Counted from the first letter of the stretch, positions 26,217 to 37,534 are shown. The stretch: DNA of 64,000 nt from Bradyrhizobium zhengyangense (GCF_022012435.1 NZ_JAKLUA010000021.1:1-64000); one strand, 5' to 3'. Notes: generated by a model from the letters alone, not told the origin. Translations and numbers: made by a program.

Positions 26217-27326
26217 CTACGACGCCCGCACCTGCCAGAAGCGCAGCGTGCGCCGCGCGTTCTCCGCCGTCATGCGCGCAAAATTGCTCTTCGCCCTCGC
26301 CAGGTCCGCCGGCTTCATCGCGCCGGTCGCAAAACGGCTTTCGAGCACGGCGATCGTTGTTTCCCAGCTGAGCTGCGCTGCCTTGCACGGCACCAGCAGG
26401 CCGTCTTCGCGCAGGCTCTGCATCAGCGGACGGATCACTTCGACGGTCGATCCCGACAGCGCCGCCAGCGCGGCCACGGTCTCTTCGTAGCGCCGGTGTC
26501 GCGCGAAGTTGAGCAGCGTCGCCTCGTTGAGCTGGCCGGACGCCTTGAGATTTCCGACCGCCCGCTTGGCGCCCTCGAAATCGCGCACGCCCGACATCTC
26601 GCGCTCGACGCCGACGGTGACGGCGGCGATCGCATTCTGGATCTCCTCGAACAGATCGGGCGGTGCGCGTGACAGCAGGCGTGTGCGAACGGCGTCGGTT
26701 GCGGAACGCAGCAATCGCCGACGCAGGTCCGACGGCAGGTCGACGCGGATGCCGATGCTCACCGCGAGCTCGGGATCGAGCTCGGCCTGTCCGACGATAA
26801 CAGTGAATCCCTTTCCGGACATGCGCGCGCCTGGATTGGCGGCGAGGCGCCGGCTGACGCTCGGATAGCGGCGCGCCAGCAACGCGTCGGTGACGATCTC
26901 CTTCAGCCACCAGCGGCCGGCGACCGCGAGCAGATGCGGCTCGCTTTTGCTGGAGGCGATCTTCAGCAGTTCACCGTCGTCGAGGCGCGCGGATTCCTGG
27001 AGCACGGGACCGGCGATGCGGATCTCGTCATTGTTGGCGAGGCGGCGGATCACCGAGGGCGGCGCCTGCGCGATCGGCGCGAGCTGGGCGCTGATTTCGG
27101 CGAGCGCAATGCGCGCTGCCACATCGGCGATGGCGCGCAGCTCGATGGTGCCGATCAGGCGCTCGAGCACGTCATCGAACAGCGCGATCTGCTCGTCGTT
27201 GAAGCTTCCGGCAGAGGAGAGAAACAGGTCGGTGACGCGCCGGGCGGTCTCCAGGCCCTTTTCCGCCGAGCCGGTCCGGATCGCGGATTCGACCTCGTCG
27301 ATGATCGATAGCTGGGCCGTGGACAT
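26217..27326 (-). CDS. DUF2336 domain protein
   Basis: The 369-residue cytoplasmic protein is nearly all alpha-helical and matches DUF2336, a family common in Rhizobiales (LFDDVLERLIGTIELRAI, then IRRLANNDEIRIAGPVLQES and KSEPHLLAVAGRWWLKE). It has HEAT-like repeats that could mediate protein contacts. The function is not established. I chose the ATG at 27326 over a start 15 residues upstream because family sequence begins here. Confidence 0.83.
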   Translation of the reverse strand: MSTAQLSIIDEVESAIRTGSAEKGLETARRVTDLFLSSAGSFNDEQIALFDDVLERLIGTIELRAIADVAARIALAEISAQLAPIAQAPPSVIRRLANNDEIRIAGPVLQESARLDDGELLKIASSKSEPHLLAVAGRWWLKEIVTDALLARRYPSVSRRLAANPGARMSGKGFTVIVGQAELDPELAVSIGIRVDLPSDLRRRLLRSATDAVRTRLLSRAPPDLFEEIQNAIAAVTVGVEREMSGVRDFEGAKRAVGNLKASGQLNEATLLNFARHRRYEETVAALAALSGSTVEVIRPLMQSLREDGLLVPCKAAQLSWETTIAVLESRFATGAMKPADLARAKSNFARMTAENARRTLRFWQVRAS

Positions 27327-27428
27327 GACGCGTTGCTCGTCCTGAGCGGATGGGGGGCTTGTTCTAAGCAACCGCTATCATTGGCGACGAGCACTGAACG
27401 TTTCGTAAACCTTGCCTCTTCGAGGCCG

Positions 27429-28112
27429 CTATTCCCCGTTCCAGCCGCAGGCGCGGAGCTTCTCATGCATGTGGGGCGGGGCTGGCGCGACGACGCGGAC
27501 CGGCTCCTTGTTCCGGGAGATCGGCACCACGATCTCGCGGGAATGCAGATGCAGCTTCGGCTCGCCGAAGCGCGGGCCGTTGCCGTAAATGTTATCGCCG
27601 AAGATCGGCCAGCCGGTCGCGGACGAATGCACCCGCAATTGATGGGTCCGGCCCGTCACCGGTTCCATGGCCAGCCACGTGAAGCCGTCGCCCCGGCCCA
27701 TCACCTTCCAATTGGTGACGGCCTTCTGACCCTCGGGGTCGGGCTTCTGCCACCAGCCGCGCTCGGCATTGAGCCGGCCGAGCGGCATATCGATGGTGCC
27801 TTCATCCTCGGCAGGGCCGCCCTCAACCACGGTCCAGTAAGTCTTGCCGATCTTGCCGTGCTTGAAGAGAAGGCCGAGGGAGGCGGTCGCCTTGCGATGG
27901 CGGCCGAGCACCAGGCAGCCGGAGGTGTCCTTGTCCAGGCGGTGGGCCAGCACCGGCGGCCGCGGCAGGCCGAACCGAAGGGCGTCGAAGGAGTCCTCCA
28001 GATTGGGGCCACCCTTGGGGCCGCGATGCACCGGCAGCCCGGCCGGCTTGTTGATGACCAGCATCAAGCCGTCGCGGTGGAGCACGCGGCCCAGGATCTC
28101 CTCGGTGGTCAA
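27429..28112 (-). CDS. RluA-family pseudouridine synthase
   Basis: It isomerises specific uridines in RNA. The catalytic motif HRLDKDTSG, with the nucleophilic aspartate, is characteristic of RluA enzymes, and GRTHQLRVH is the second conserved block. No ATG is available. A TTG at 28112 begins family-like sequence (TTEEILGRVLHRDGLMLVI). A GTG at 28181 would leave only 9 bp to the divergent ftsY start. The target, rRNA or tRNA, cannot be told from the sequence. Confidence 0.88.
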   Translation of the reverse strand: MTTEEILGRVLHRDGLMLVINKPAGLPVHRGPKGGPNLEDSFDALRFGLPRPPVLAHRLDKDTSGCLVLGRHRKATASLGLLFKHGKIGKTYWTVVEGGPAEDEGTIDMPLGRLNAERGWWQKPDPEGQKAVTNWKVMGRGDGFTWLAMEPVTGRTHQLRVHSSATGWPIFGDNIYGNGPRFGEPKLHLHSREIVVPISRNKEPVRVVAPAPPHMHEKLRACGWNGE

Positions 28113-28190
28113 TTCGGGAACATCGAGCAATTGCAGGACTTTCGGACAAGACTTTCGTTTAACGGCGGGAACGGCTAACACACCCCCGCC

Positions 28191-29138
28191 ATGAACGATA
28201 CCACGTCAGATCCCCCCAAGCTGAGCTGGTGGCGCCGCCTGTCCAACGGGCTGAAGCGCACCTCGTCCTCGCTCGGGACCGCGGTCGCCGATCTCGTCAC
28301 CAAGCGCAAGCTCGACCGCGCCATGCTCGACGACATCGAGGACGTGTTGCTGCGCGCCGACCTCGGCACGTCAGTTGCGGTACGGATTGCGGACGCCGTC
28401 GGCACCGGTCGCTATGACAAGGCGATTTCGGCCGACGAGGTCAAGGACGTCGTCGCGACCGAGGTCGAGAAGGTGCTGGCGCCGGTGGCGAAGCCGCTCG
28501 AGATCGATGCGGCCAGGAAGCCGTTCGTCGTCCTCGTGGTCGGCGTCAACGGCTCCGGCAAGACCACGACCATCGGAAAACTCTCGCAAAAGTTTGCCTC
28601 CGAAGGCCGCAAGGTGATGCTCGCCGCAGGCGACACGTTTCGCGCCGCCGCGATCGAGCAGCTCAAGGTCTGGGGCGAGCGGACCAAGACGCCCGTCATT
28701 GCGGGCGCGCAGGGCTCGGACTCGGCGAGCCTCGCCTTCAACGCGCTGACCGCTGCCAAAGAGCAGAACATCGACGTGCTGCTGATCGATACCGCCGGCC
28801 GCTTGCAGAACAAGGCCGAGCTGATGAACGAACTCGAGAAGGTCGTGCGCGTCATTCGCAAGGTGGACGCGTCAGCGCCGCACGCGGTGCTCCTCGTGCT
28901 AGATGCCACCGTCGGCCAGAACGCGCTGTCGCAGGTCGAGGCCTTCCATCGCACCGCCGGGGTCACGGGTCTCGTGATGACCAAGCTCGACGGCACCGCG
29001 CGCGGCGGCATTCTGGTGGCGCTGGCGGAGAAATTCAAACTGCCGGTGCATTTCATCGGCGTCGGCGAAGGCGTCGACGATCTCGCGCCGTTCACCGCGC
29101 GCGATTTCGCCCGCGCCATTGCCGGAATCGAAAGCTAG
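28191..29138 (+). CDS. ftsY: Signal recognition particle receptor FtsY
   Basis: FtsY receives the Ffh-ribosome complex at the membrane. The NG domain is complete: GVNGSGKTTTIGKL (residues 118-131), DTAGRLQNK and TKLDGTARGG. At 315 residues it lacks the long acidic A domain of E. coli FtsY, which is common in alphaproteobacteria. Membrane binding probably relies on the short basic N-terminal helix (WWRRLSNGLKR). yciB follows 3 bp after the stop, so the two form an operon. Confidence 0.97.
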   Translation: MNDTTSDPPKLSWWRRLSNGLKRTSSSLGTAVADLVTKRKLDRAMLDDIEDVLLRADLGTSVAVRIADAVGTGRYDKAISADEVKDVVATEVEKVLAPVAKPLEIDAARKPFVVLVVGVNGSGKTTTIGKLSQKFASEGRKVMLAAGDTFRAAAIEQLKVWGERTKTPVIAGAQGSDSASLAFNALTAAKEQNIDVLLIDTAGRLQNKAELMNELEKVVRVIRKVDASAPHAVLLVLDATVGQNALSQVEAFHRTAGVTGLVMTKLDGTARGGILVALAEKFKLPVHFIGVGEGVDDLAPFTARDFARAIAGIES

Positions 29139-29141
29139 AGT

Positions 29142-29744
29142 ATGGACAAGACCCAGCCGCATCCGCTGTTCAAGCTTGCGACCGAGCTCGGTCCGCTGCT
29201 CGTGTTCTTCTTCGTCAATGCGAAGTTCAATCTGTTCGCTGCGACCGGCGCCTTCATGGTCGCGATCGTGGCGGCGATGGCAGCGTCCTATGTGGTGACG
29301 CGCCACGTCCCGATCATGGCGATCGTCACAGGCGTGATCGTGCTGGTGTTCGGCACGCTGACCCTGGTGCTGCACGACGAGACCTTCATCAAGGTCAAGC
29401 CGACCATCATCTACGGCCTGTTCGCCGCGATCCTCGGCGGCGGCCTGTTGTTCGGCCGCTCCTTCATCGCCGTGATGTTCGACCAGATGTTCAACCTGAC
29501 CCCGCAAGGGTGGCGCATCCTCACCCTGCGCTGGGCGCTGTTCTTTGCCGGCATGGCCGTGCTGAACGAGATCGTCTGGCGCACCCAGAGCACGGACTTC
29601 TGGGTGAACTTCAAGGTGTTCGGCGTCACGCCCATCACCATGATCTTCGCCATCGCCCAGATGCCGCTGACCAAGCGCTACGGGATCGAGCCGGTGTCGC
29701 TGGAGACCAGCGAGGCCGAGGCGGGGGACGTGAGGAAGGGCTGA
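29142..29744 (+). CDS. yciB: Septation protein A (YciB/IspZ family)
   Basis: It is an inner-membrane protein of about 200 residues with five or six helices (LLVFFFVNAKFNLFAATGAFMV, SYVVTRHVPIMAIVTGVIVLVF and others). The family motif includes QGWRILTLRWALFFAGMAVLNEIVW. The E. coli homologue interacts with division and envelope proteins; its exact role is unclear. It follows ftsY with 3 bp between, suggesting co-translation. Confidence 0.92.
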   Translation: MDKTQPHPLFKLATELGPLLVFFFVNAKFNLFAATGAFMVAIVAAMAASYVVTRHVPIMAIVTGVIVLVFGTLTLVLHDETFIKVKPTIIYGLFAAILGGGLLFGRSFIAVMFDQMFNLTPQGWRILTLRWALFFAGMAVLNEIVWRTQSTDFWVNFKVFGVTPITMIFAIAQMPLTKRYGIEPVSLETSEAEAGDVRKG

Positions 29745-29946
29745 CGCCGGTTCCGGCCCTGCGGTTCCCGGCCGCGACCAGGCATATTCACCCTGGCGTG
29801 CGTTTCGTGCGCTCTGTCGATCGGTTTCTTCACCGCTCCGTAACTGCAAGCTGAGATTGTTCAGCGCTTTACCTTGCCTGAAAGGTCGCAGGCGATAGCC
29901 TTTCTCCTCATCCAATCCGCGGATTGAGCCCGTACGCGGAGGCCCG
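29745..29946. other. Intergenic region before the 394-residue protein
   Basis: The 202 bases hold no convincing gene and no T-tailed terminator. The AT-richer stretch near 29840-29880 may hold a promoter for the gene at 29947. Confidence 0.35.
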
Positions 29947-31131
29947 GTGGTGAGCGCAAAACAGGACCACACCGCTGAACACCTGATCCAGTACCTCCGG
30001 CAACTCGCACCGCAGGTCCGGCGCCGCCTGCTTGCCGAACTGGAACGGCTACATCTCCTCGGCGAGGACATTCCGCATTCCGAACCGTTGATCGCGGCGC
30101 TTCGCGCCGAGTTTCGCAACACGGGCCAGAATCATTATCGGGTCGGAAATCCCTCACGCTACTTCTTCGAGCCGCTCGAGCCGGTCCTGGTGGACAGGGC
30201 GCCGGAGCGGGCCAATAGCGGCCAGATCGCCCGTGGGTCGCTGGCACCGATCTGGAGCCTTGTGACGGAGCAATTGCTGCGCAGCATGGCCGCCGACTAC
30301 ATCGCCAACGCGACCGATGTCATCTCGGCCGACAGGCAGCACGAGGCGCGGCAGCTGGCCCAAGCGTTCCAGAAGAAGGTCCTGATCTCTCTCAACGGCC
30401 TGCTTGGTTCTGCCGAGGGTGCTGCCGGCATTCGCGACGGGCTGATGGCCTATACCAGCTCGCATGCGACGTTCGACGACCTCAAGAAGATGCTGCGCTA
30501 CCTCGACATGCAACGGGAGCTCGAGGATTTCGGCCGGGCACTCCCTCCGAAGATTGCGCGGCTCGAGGGCGCCAGTCTCGACAAGGTCCTTGGCCTCTTG
30601 ACCGCGCTCAAGGCCAGGCATGCCGATGCCGTGCCGTTCGCGCTCACGATCGTCGCAAAGCGTCTGGAAACCCCTTGGGAGCTATTGTCTATCGCGACCG
30701 TTCCGGCTGACGACCGGGCTGCGGCGCGGATCGCGGCATCTCCCTTTGCGATTGCCGTATCGATGGTGATCGATCAGATCGAGGAGAAGCACCTCCTCTT
30801 GCTCTTCGCGCTCAGGAACAGCCGCCCGACGCGGGCCAAGGAAATTGTTAGTGAGATCTACCGGATCGAGGAGGCGCTGAGGACCGAGATCGAGCTTAGG
30901 GGATCCGAATGGGCCCAGCACCTGGATGAGCTGATGACGGCGGTCCAGGCCGCCGTCGATGCGGAGATCAGTACCATTCCTGGCGATCACCGGCATCTGA
31001 CGCACATTCTGGAATCGCCGCGGTTGCGTCCGGACCATTCCTTCGGCCACAAGGTCGGCCATATGTTCGAGAAGGGCTGGGATGTCGTGGCCGGCCTGCT
31101 TGCGGGCGACACGGACCAATCGTCGCGATGA
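29947..31131 (+). CDS. Uncharacterised 394-residue helical protein
   Basis: I do not recognise this protein. It starts with GTG (a second GTG follows directly). It is predicted almost entirely alpha-helical, with no signal peptide, no membrane helix and no cysteine pattern. Stretches such as IQYLRQLAPQVRRRLLAELERL look amphipathic. Composition is that of a soluble scaffold or regulator. It is co-directional with ftsY-yciB but 202 bp away, and convergent with ccmG. Confidence 0.7.
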   Translation: MVSAKQDHTAEHLIQYLRQLAPQVRRRLLAELERLHLLGEDIPHSEPLIAALRAEFRNTGQNHYRVGNPSRYFFEPLEPVLVDRAPERANSGQIARGSLAPIWSLVTEQLLRSMAADYIANATDVISADRQHEARQLAQAFQKKVLISLNGLLGSAEGAAGIRDGLMAYTSSHATFDDLKKMLRYLDMQRELEDFGRALPPKIARLEGASLDKVLGLLTALKARHADAVPFALTIVAKRLETPWELLSIATVPADDRAAARIAASPFAIAVSMVIDQIEEKHLLLLFALRNSRPTRAKEIVSEIYRIEEALRTEIELRGSEWAQHLDELMTAVQAAVDAEISTIPGDHRHLTHILESPRLRPDHSFGHKVGHMFEKGWDVVAGLLAGDTDQSSR

Positions 31132-31174
31132 CTTGGTGAGCTCAGGTGGGCGGACGAGCTCATCGGCGAGATCG

Positions 31175-31768
31175 TCAGCTTCCGGCTTTGAGTGCCTTGT
31201 CGAGTTGCGGCAACAGCACGGCTTTGAGATTGTCCGGCGTGATCGGGCCGACCAGCTTGTAGACGATGGTGCCTTCAGGGCCGACCACAAAAGTCTCCGG
31301 TACGCCATAGACGCCCCACTCGATCGAGGCGCGGCCATTGGCGTCGGCACCGACGCGGCCGAACGGATTGCCGTAGCGGCCGAGGAAACGGCGGGCGTTG
31401 TCGGGTGTATCCTTGTAGTTGATGCCGACGAGCTGGAAGCGCTTGTCTTTGGCAAGTTCGCTCAGGAGCGGCGCCTCATCATGACAGGGCACGCACCAGG
31501 AGGCCCAGACATTGACGAGACTGACCTTGCCCTTGAATGCGGAAGGGTCGAAGCCCGGCACCTGGACATTGTCGGCCTGCAATCCCTCCAGTGGCGGCAG
31601 CGTGGTCTGCGGCGCGGGATGGCCGATCAGCGCGGAGGGAATCCGCGAGGGATCGCCGCTGCCGAGCCGAAACCAGAACAGCACGGCGAGTCCGATAAAG
31701 GCAAGCAGCGGCAGCACCATCAGGAAGGTGCGGCGCTGCGGCGGCGCGGAAGTGGTTTGATCGCTCAT
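31175..31768 (-). CDS. ccmG: Thiol:disulfide interchange protein CcmG/DsbE
   Basis: This membrane-anchored periplasmic thioredoxin reduces apocytochrome c or CcmH before haem attachment. A single N-terminal helix (residues 14-34) precedes a thioredoxin domain with WCVPC (Cys92, Cys95). It overlaps ccmD as ATGA. The ccm genes read ccmA, B, C, D, G on the minus strand; ccmE, F and H are not in this window. Confidence 0.95.
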   Translation of the reverse strand: MSDQTTSAPPQRRTFLMVLPLLAFIGLAVLFWFRLGSGDPSRIPSALIGHPAPQTTLPPLEGLQADNVQVPGFDPSAFKGKVSLVNVWASWCVPCHDEAPLLSELAKDKRFQLVGINYKDTPDNARRFLGRYGNPFGRVGADANGRASIEWGVYGVPETFVVGPEGTIVYKLVGPITPDNLKAVLLPQLDKALKAGS

Positions 31769-31962
31769 ATCGTTGTCTTTGGTGTGTCCACAGCACTGCG
31801 ACCCGAGCGGCGCGTGACGCCGCTACGCTCGAGCTCGCGCAGCCGCGCCGTCTGGTTGCGGTAGTCGATGATGACCCAACCGATCAGGAGCGCGACCACG
31901 ATGGCGGCGGCGGCATAGGACGTCACGATGAAGGACGCGTAGGGGCCAAGCGATATCGTCAT
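31765..31962 (-). CDS. ccmD: Haem exporter protein CcmD
   Basis: The 65-residue single-pass protein (FIVTSYAAAAIVVALLIGWV) with a basic cytoplasmic tail (LRELERSGVTRRSGR) matches CcmD, which releases holo-CcmE from the CcmABC complex. It overlaps ccmC by four bases at its start and ccmG by four bases at its end, as expected for coupled translation. The position is diagnostic even though the sequence is short. Confidence 0.9.
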   Translation of the reverse strand: MTISLGPYASFIVTSYAAAAIVVALLIGWVIIDYRNQTARLRELERSGVTRRSGRSAVDTPKTTI

Positions 31963-32744
31963 GCCACCCCTTTCGACGCGCTTTCCTGGCGCGAAGCGGT
32001 CCCCACATCGCTCGAAAACGCGACGCGGCTCGCCTGCATCATCTGCAAGGAGCGCACGCGCCGGCGCAAAATCTCGTTGCGCATGGCCGCGATGTGCAGC
32101 GTCACGAACAGCAGCGTGAACGCGATCGCCATCACCAGGAGCGGAATCAGGAACGATTTGTCGAGCGTCGAGCCGCCCATGCGCATCACCGAGGCCGGCT
32201 GGTGCAGCGTGTTCCACCAGTCGACGGAGAATTTGATGATCGGGAGATTGAGCGCGCCGACCAGCGTCAGCACGGCGGCGGCACGCGCTGCGCGCGAGGG
32301 ATCTTCTACCGCGCGCCACAGCGCCATCAGGCCGAGATACATCAGGAACAGGATCAGCACCGAAGTCAGCCGCGCATCCCACTCCCAATAGGTGCCCCAC
32401 ATCGGCCGGCCCCACAGCGAGCCCGTGAGCAGCGCAAGGAAGGTGAAGCTGGCGCCGATCGGAGCTGCGGCTTTCGCCGCGACGTCGGCGAGCGGATGCC
32501 GCCACACCAGCGTGCCGAGCGAAGCCACGCTCATCACGCCCCAGACGAACATCGACAGCCACGCATTGGGCACGTGGATGAACATGATCTTCACGGTCGC
32601 GCCCTGCTGATAATCGTCGGGCGCGTATGCGGATTGATAGAGGCCGATCGTGAGCAGGATGATGGTCGCGGCCACAAGCCACGGCAGCACCCGCGCCGAA
32701 AGCGCGAGGAACCTGGTGGGGTTGGCGAGGTCGATCAGCGACAT
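31959..32744 (-). CDS. ccmC: Haem-handling protein CcmC
   Basis: CcmC loads haem on CcmE. The 261-residue protein has six membrane helices and the periplasmic tryptophan-rich WWD-type motif WGTYWEWDARLTS. Flanking histidines that ligate haem are present, for example in MFIHVPNAWLS. It starts 88 bp downstream of the ccmB stop and overlaps ccmD. Confidence 0.95.
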   Translation of the reverse strand: MSLIDLANPTRFLALSARVLPWLVAATIILLTIGLYQSAYAPDDYQQGATVKIMFIHVPNAWLSMFVWGVMSVASLGTLVWRHPLADVAAKAAAPIGASFTFLALLTGSLWGRPMWGTYWEWDARLTSVLILFLMYLGLMALWRAVEDPSRAARAAAVLTLVGALNLPIIKFSVDWWNTLHQPASVMRMGGSTLDKSFLIPLLVMAIAFTLLFVTLHIAAMRNEILRRRVRSLQMMQASRVAFSSDVGTASRQESASKGVA

Positions 32745-32832
32745 GGTATTCTGATAATCACAGGTGGACGCTCACGCAATCAGCATGAAAGCGCGCAGCG
32801 AAAGTTGATCGGGGTCAAGCGACCGGCTCATT

Positions 32833-33501
32833 TCAATCCAGTCCATGTTTCAGGCTCGCCGCCGCCGCGAACGGGCCGATCACGAGGCTGACCAGCGACA
32901 GCGCGCAGAGGATCGAGAACGGCGCGCCGAACGACAACGGCCCCGTGATTGCGGCCTGCGAGGCCGCGACCCCGAAGATCAGCACGGGAATCGACAGCGG
33001 CAGCACCAGCACGGCCATCAGCAGCCCGCCCCGATGCAGCGTCACCGCCAACGCCGCGCCGATCATGCCGGTGAAGGTCAGGGCTGGCGTGCCGGCCAGC
33101 AGCGTCAGCGCCACCGCGCCGGTCGCGACCATGTCGAGGTTGAGAAGCAGGCCCAGCACCGGGGTTGCGACAATCAGCGGCAGGCCCGCGGCCAGCCAAT
33201 GCGCCAGCGCCTTGGCGGCGCAGGCGAGTTCCAGCGGCGTCCGGCTCATCGTGATCAGGTCGAGCGAGCCGTCCTCATGGTCGGCCATGAACAGCCGGTC
33301 CAGCGTCAGCAGGCTCGCCAGCAGCGCGCCGAGCCACAGGATCGCCGGTCCCAGCCGCGACAGCAGCGCCAGGTCCGGCCCCACCGCGAAGGGCATCAGG
33401 ACGACGACGGTCAGGAAGAACAGCACGCCGATCAACGCCCCGCCGCCGACGCGGAGGGCGATCTTGATGTCCCGGCGGATCAGGGCGGCGAGGGCGGTCA
33501 T
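32833..33501 (-). CDS. ccmB: Haem exporter permease CcmB
   Basis: The 222-residue, six-helix protein is the membrane partner of CcmA in the CcmABC complex. Family sequence includes LIRRDIKIALRVGGGALIGVLFF and DHEDGSLDLI. It is normally adjacent to ccmA, but here about 278 bp of repeat DNA intervenes. Confidence 0.94.
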   Translation of the reverse strand: MTALAALIRRDIKIALRVGGGALIGVLFFLTVVVLMPFAVGPDLALLSRLGPAILWLGALLASLLTLDRLFMADHEDGSLDLITMSRTPLELACAAKALAHWLAAGLPLIVATPVLGLLLNLDMVATGAVALTLLAGTPALTFTGMIGAALAVTLHRGGLLMAVLVLPLSIPVLIFGVAASQAAITGPLSFGAPFSILCALSLVSLVIGPFAAAASLKHGLD

Positions 33502-33558
33502 GGGTGACCTCCGGTGGCGAGGCGGTCATGTGAGCCCGGCTCGCGCCGCAGGCAAACT

Positions 33559-33742
33559 GCGCTCCCTCCCCCCTTGTGGTGGAGGGTAGGGGAGAGGGGT
33601 AGCCCAGGAAATGGCGTGCTTGGGAGCAGAGAAAAACTTCGATCGACCGAGAGAGTCCCCGTGTGACACCCCCCTCCCTGACCTCGAGAGCGAGCTTCGC
33701 TCGCCTCGGACCCCACAAGGGGGGAGGGAACGGAGAGAGCGG
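33559..33742. repeat. Palindromic repeat inside the ccm operon
   Basis: CTCCCTCCCCCCTTGTGG at the left end matches CCACAAGGGGGGAGGGA at the right end, with internal hairpins such as GAGCGAGC-ttc-GCTCGC. Total length is about 184 bp. It lies between ccmA and ccmB, where the genes are usually contiguous. Confidence 0.8.
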
Positions 33743-33778
33743 CGCCGGGCCGTTCGAAAAGCTGAGGGTCGCGCCACC

Positions 33779-34381
33779 TCATGCCGTCCCCCCGATCCGC
33801 AGCTCGCGCGTGTCGATCCCCAGCGGCGCATGGGTGGCGGCGACGATCATCCCGCCCCTTGCCAGATGCTCGCGCATCAGGCCGCCGAACATGTCCTGTC
33901 CGGCGACGTCCAGCGCATTGGTCGGCTCGTCCAGCAGCCAGACCGGCCGTCGGACCGTCAGCAGCCGGGCCAGCGACAGCCGGCGGCGCTGTCCCGCCGA
34001 CAGGAAGCCCGCGGGCAGATCGGTGGCATGGTCGAGCCCGACGGTGGCGAGACTTTCCGCCGCGTCACAGCGCTCGCCGCCCAGAAATTCCGCCCAGAAT
34101 GACAGATTTTCAGCCACGCTCAGCGCCGGTTTCAGGGCATCGCGATGGCCGAGATAGTGACACTGCTCGGGCAGCGTCATGTCGGCGTCGCCCCCGTCCA
34201 GTACGATCGTGCCGCCGGCCGGAATGAGCAGCCCCGCGATCAGCCTGAGCAGCGAGGTCTTGCCCGATCCGTTGCGGCCGACGACCGCCACGGCCTCGCC
34301 GGCAACAGCCTCGAAATCGAGCCCGGAAAACACCTCGCGGCCGCCGCGCACGCAAGTCACGCCGCGTCCGGCCAGCTGCAT
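33779..34381 (-). CDS. ccmA: Haem exporter ATP-binding protein CcmA
   Basis: It is the ABC ATPase of CcmABC: Walker A GRNGSGKTSLL, signature LSAGQRRRLSLARLL, Walker B WLLDEPTNALD. I chose the ATG at 34381, giving 200 residues, the usual length; a GTG eight codons upstream is possible. It is divergent from acnA, with an Irr-type box halfway between the two starts. Confidence 0.95.
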   Translation of the reverse strand: MQLAGRGVTCVRGGREVFSGLDFEAVAGEAVAVVGRNGSGKTSLLRLIAGLLIPAGGTIVLDGGDADMTLPEQCHYLGHRDALKPALSVAENLSFWAEFLGGERCDAAESLATVGLDHATDLPAGFLSAGQRRRLSLARLLTVRRPVWLLDEPTNALDVAGQDMFGGLMREHLARGGMIVAATHAPLGIDTRELRIGGTA

Positions 34382-34490
34382 CTTGACTGGTACCAACCCG
34401 TTCACAGCCGGGCCTCAGGAAATCTTGGGGTAGCGCATCAGAATTTTTGGCTCGCGACTTGCTCGGTACTGTTGTGGCTGTGGCGGCGCG

Positions 34491-34507
34491 GTTAGAAAGC
34501 TTCTATA
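34491..34507. promoter_or_regulatory. Candidate iron control element (Irr box) between ccmA and acnA
   Basis: GTTAGAA-AGC-TTCTATA matches 12 of 14 arm positions of TTTAGAA-N3-TTCTAAA, the Irr-bound iron control element as I recall it. TTCTATAAG also contains a -10-like TATAAG for acnA, so Irr binding would cover that promoter. The box lies about 115-125 bp from both the ccmA and acnA starts. Confidence 0.6.
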
Positions 34508-34582
34508 AGCCCGGAACTACTTGATGCAGCAACTCAACCTGCCCCTGCAAGCGATCCAGCCTGCTACGCTGACGGTGTTAAA

Positions 34583-34598
34583 ATACCCTGCCGGGTAT
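34583..34598. promoter_or_regulatory. Palindrome in the acnA leader
   Basis: ATACCC and GGGTAT are exact inverted repeats around TGCC, 24 bp before the acnA ATG. It could be an operator or an mRNA hairpin. I know no regulator for this site. Confidence 0.35.
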
Positions 34599-34621
34599 GT
34601 CTAACAATTGGGATTTCCTAC

Positions 34622-37342
<2,721 letters not shown>

Positions 37343-37446
37343 AGCATGATCCGGACCCGCAGGGCCGCGTTAGCGCAAAGTGTGCAGCGGTTTTCCGGAA
37401 AGATCATGCTCCGACAACAAACTAAAGTGCGCTCGGCGCACTTTAG
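37343..37446. repeat. AGCATGATC palindromic repeat, copy 2
   Basis: The ends AGCATGATCCGGA and TCCGGAAAGATCATGCT match the element at 8721-8767, but 21 extra bases lie after the left CCGGA. A second hairpin follows at 37422-37446: CTAAAGTGCGC-tcg-GCGCACTTTAG, a perfect stem. It begins one base after the acnA stop. Confidence 0.8.
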
Positions 37447-37495
37447 CGCGCGAATTTGTGAACGGTGGCTCACCGCGACGTGAGTAGAAGGTTAA

Positions 37496-37534
37496 ACGAA
37501 GGCGGCCTATCACAAGGCCGCCTTCGTACGTTTT
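37496..37534 (+). terminator. Hairpin terminator after acnA
   Basis: ACGAAGGCGGCC (37496-37507) pairs exactly with GGCCGCCTTCGT (37516-37527) around an eight-base loop, then ACGTTTTG follows. It lies about 150 bp past acnA, after the repeat. Confidence 0.7.
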
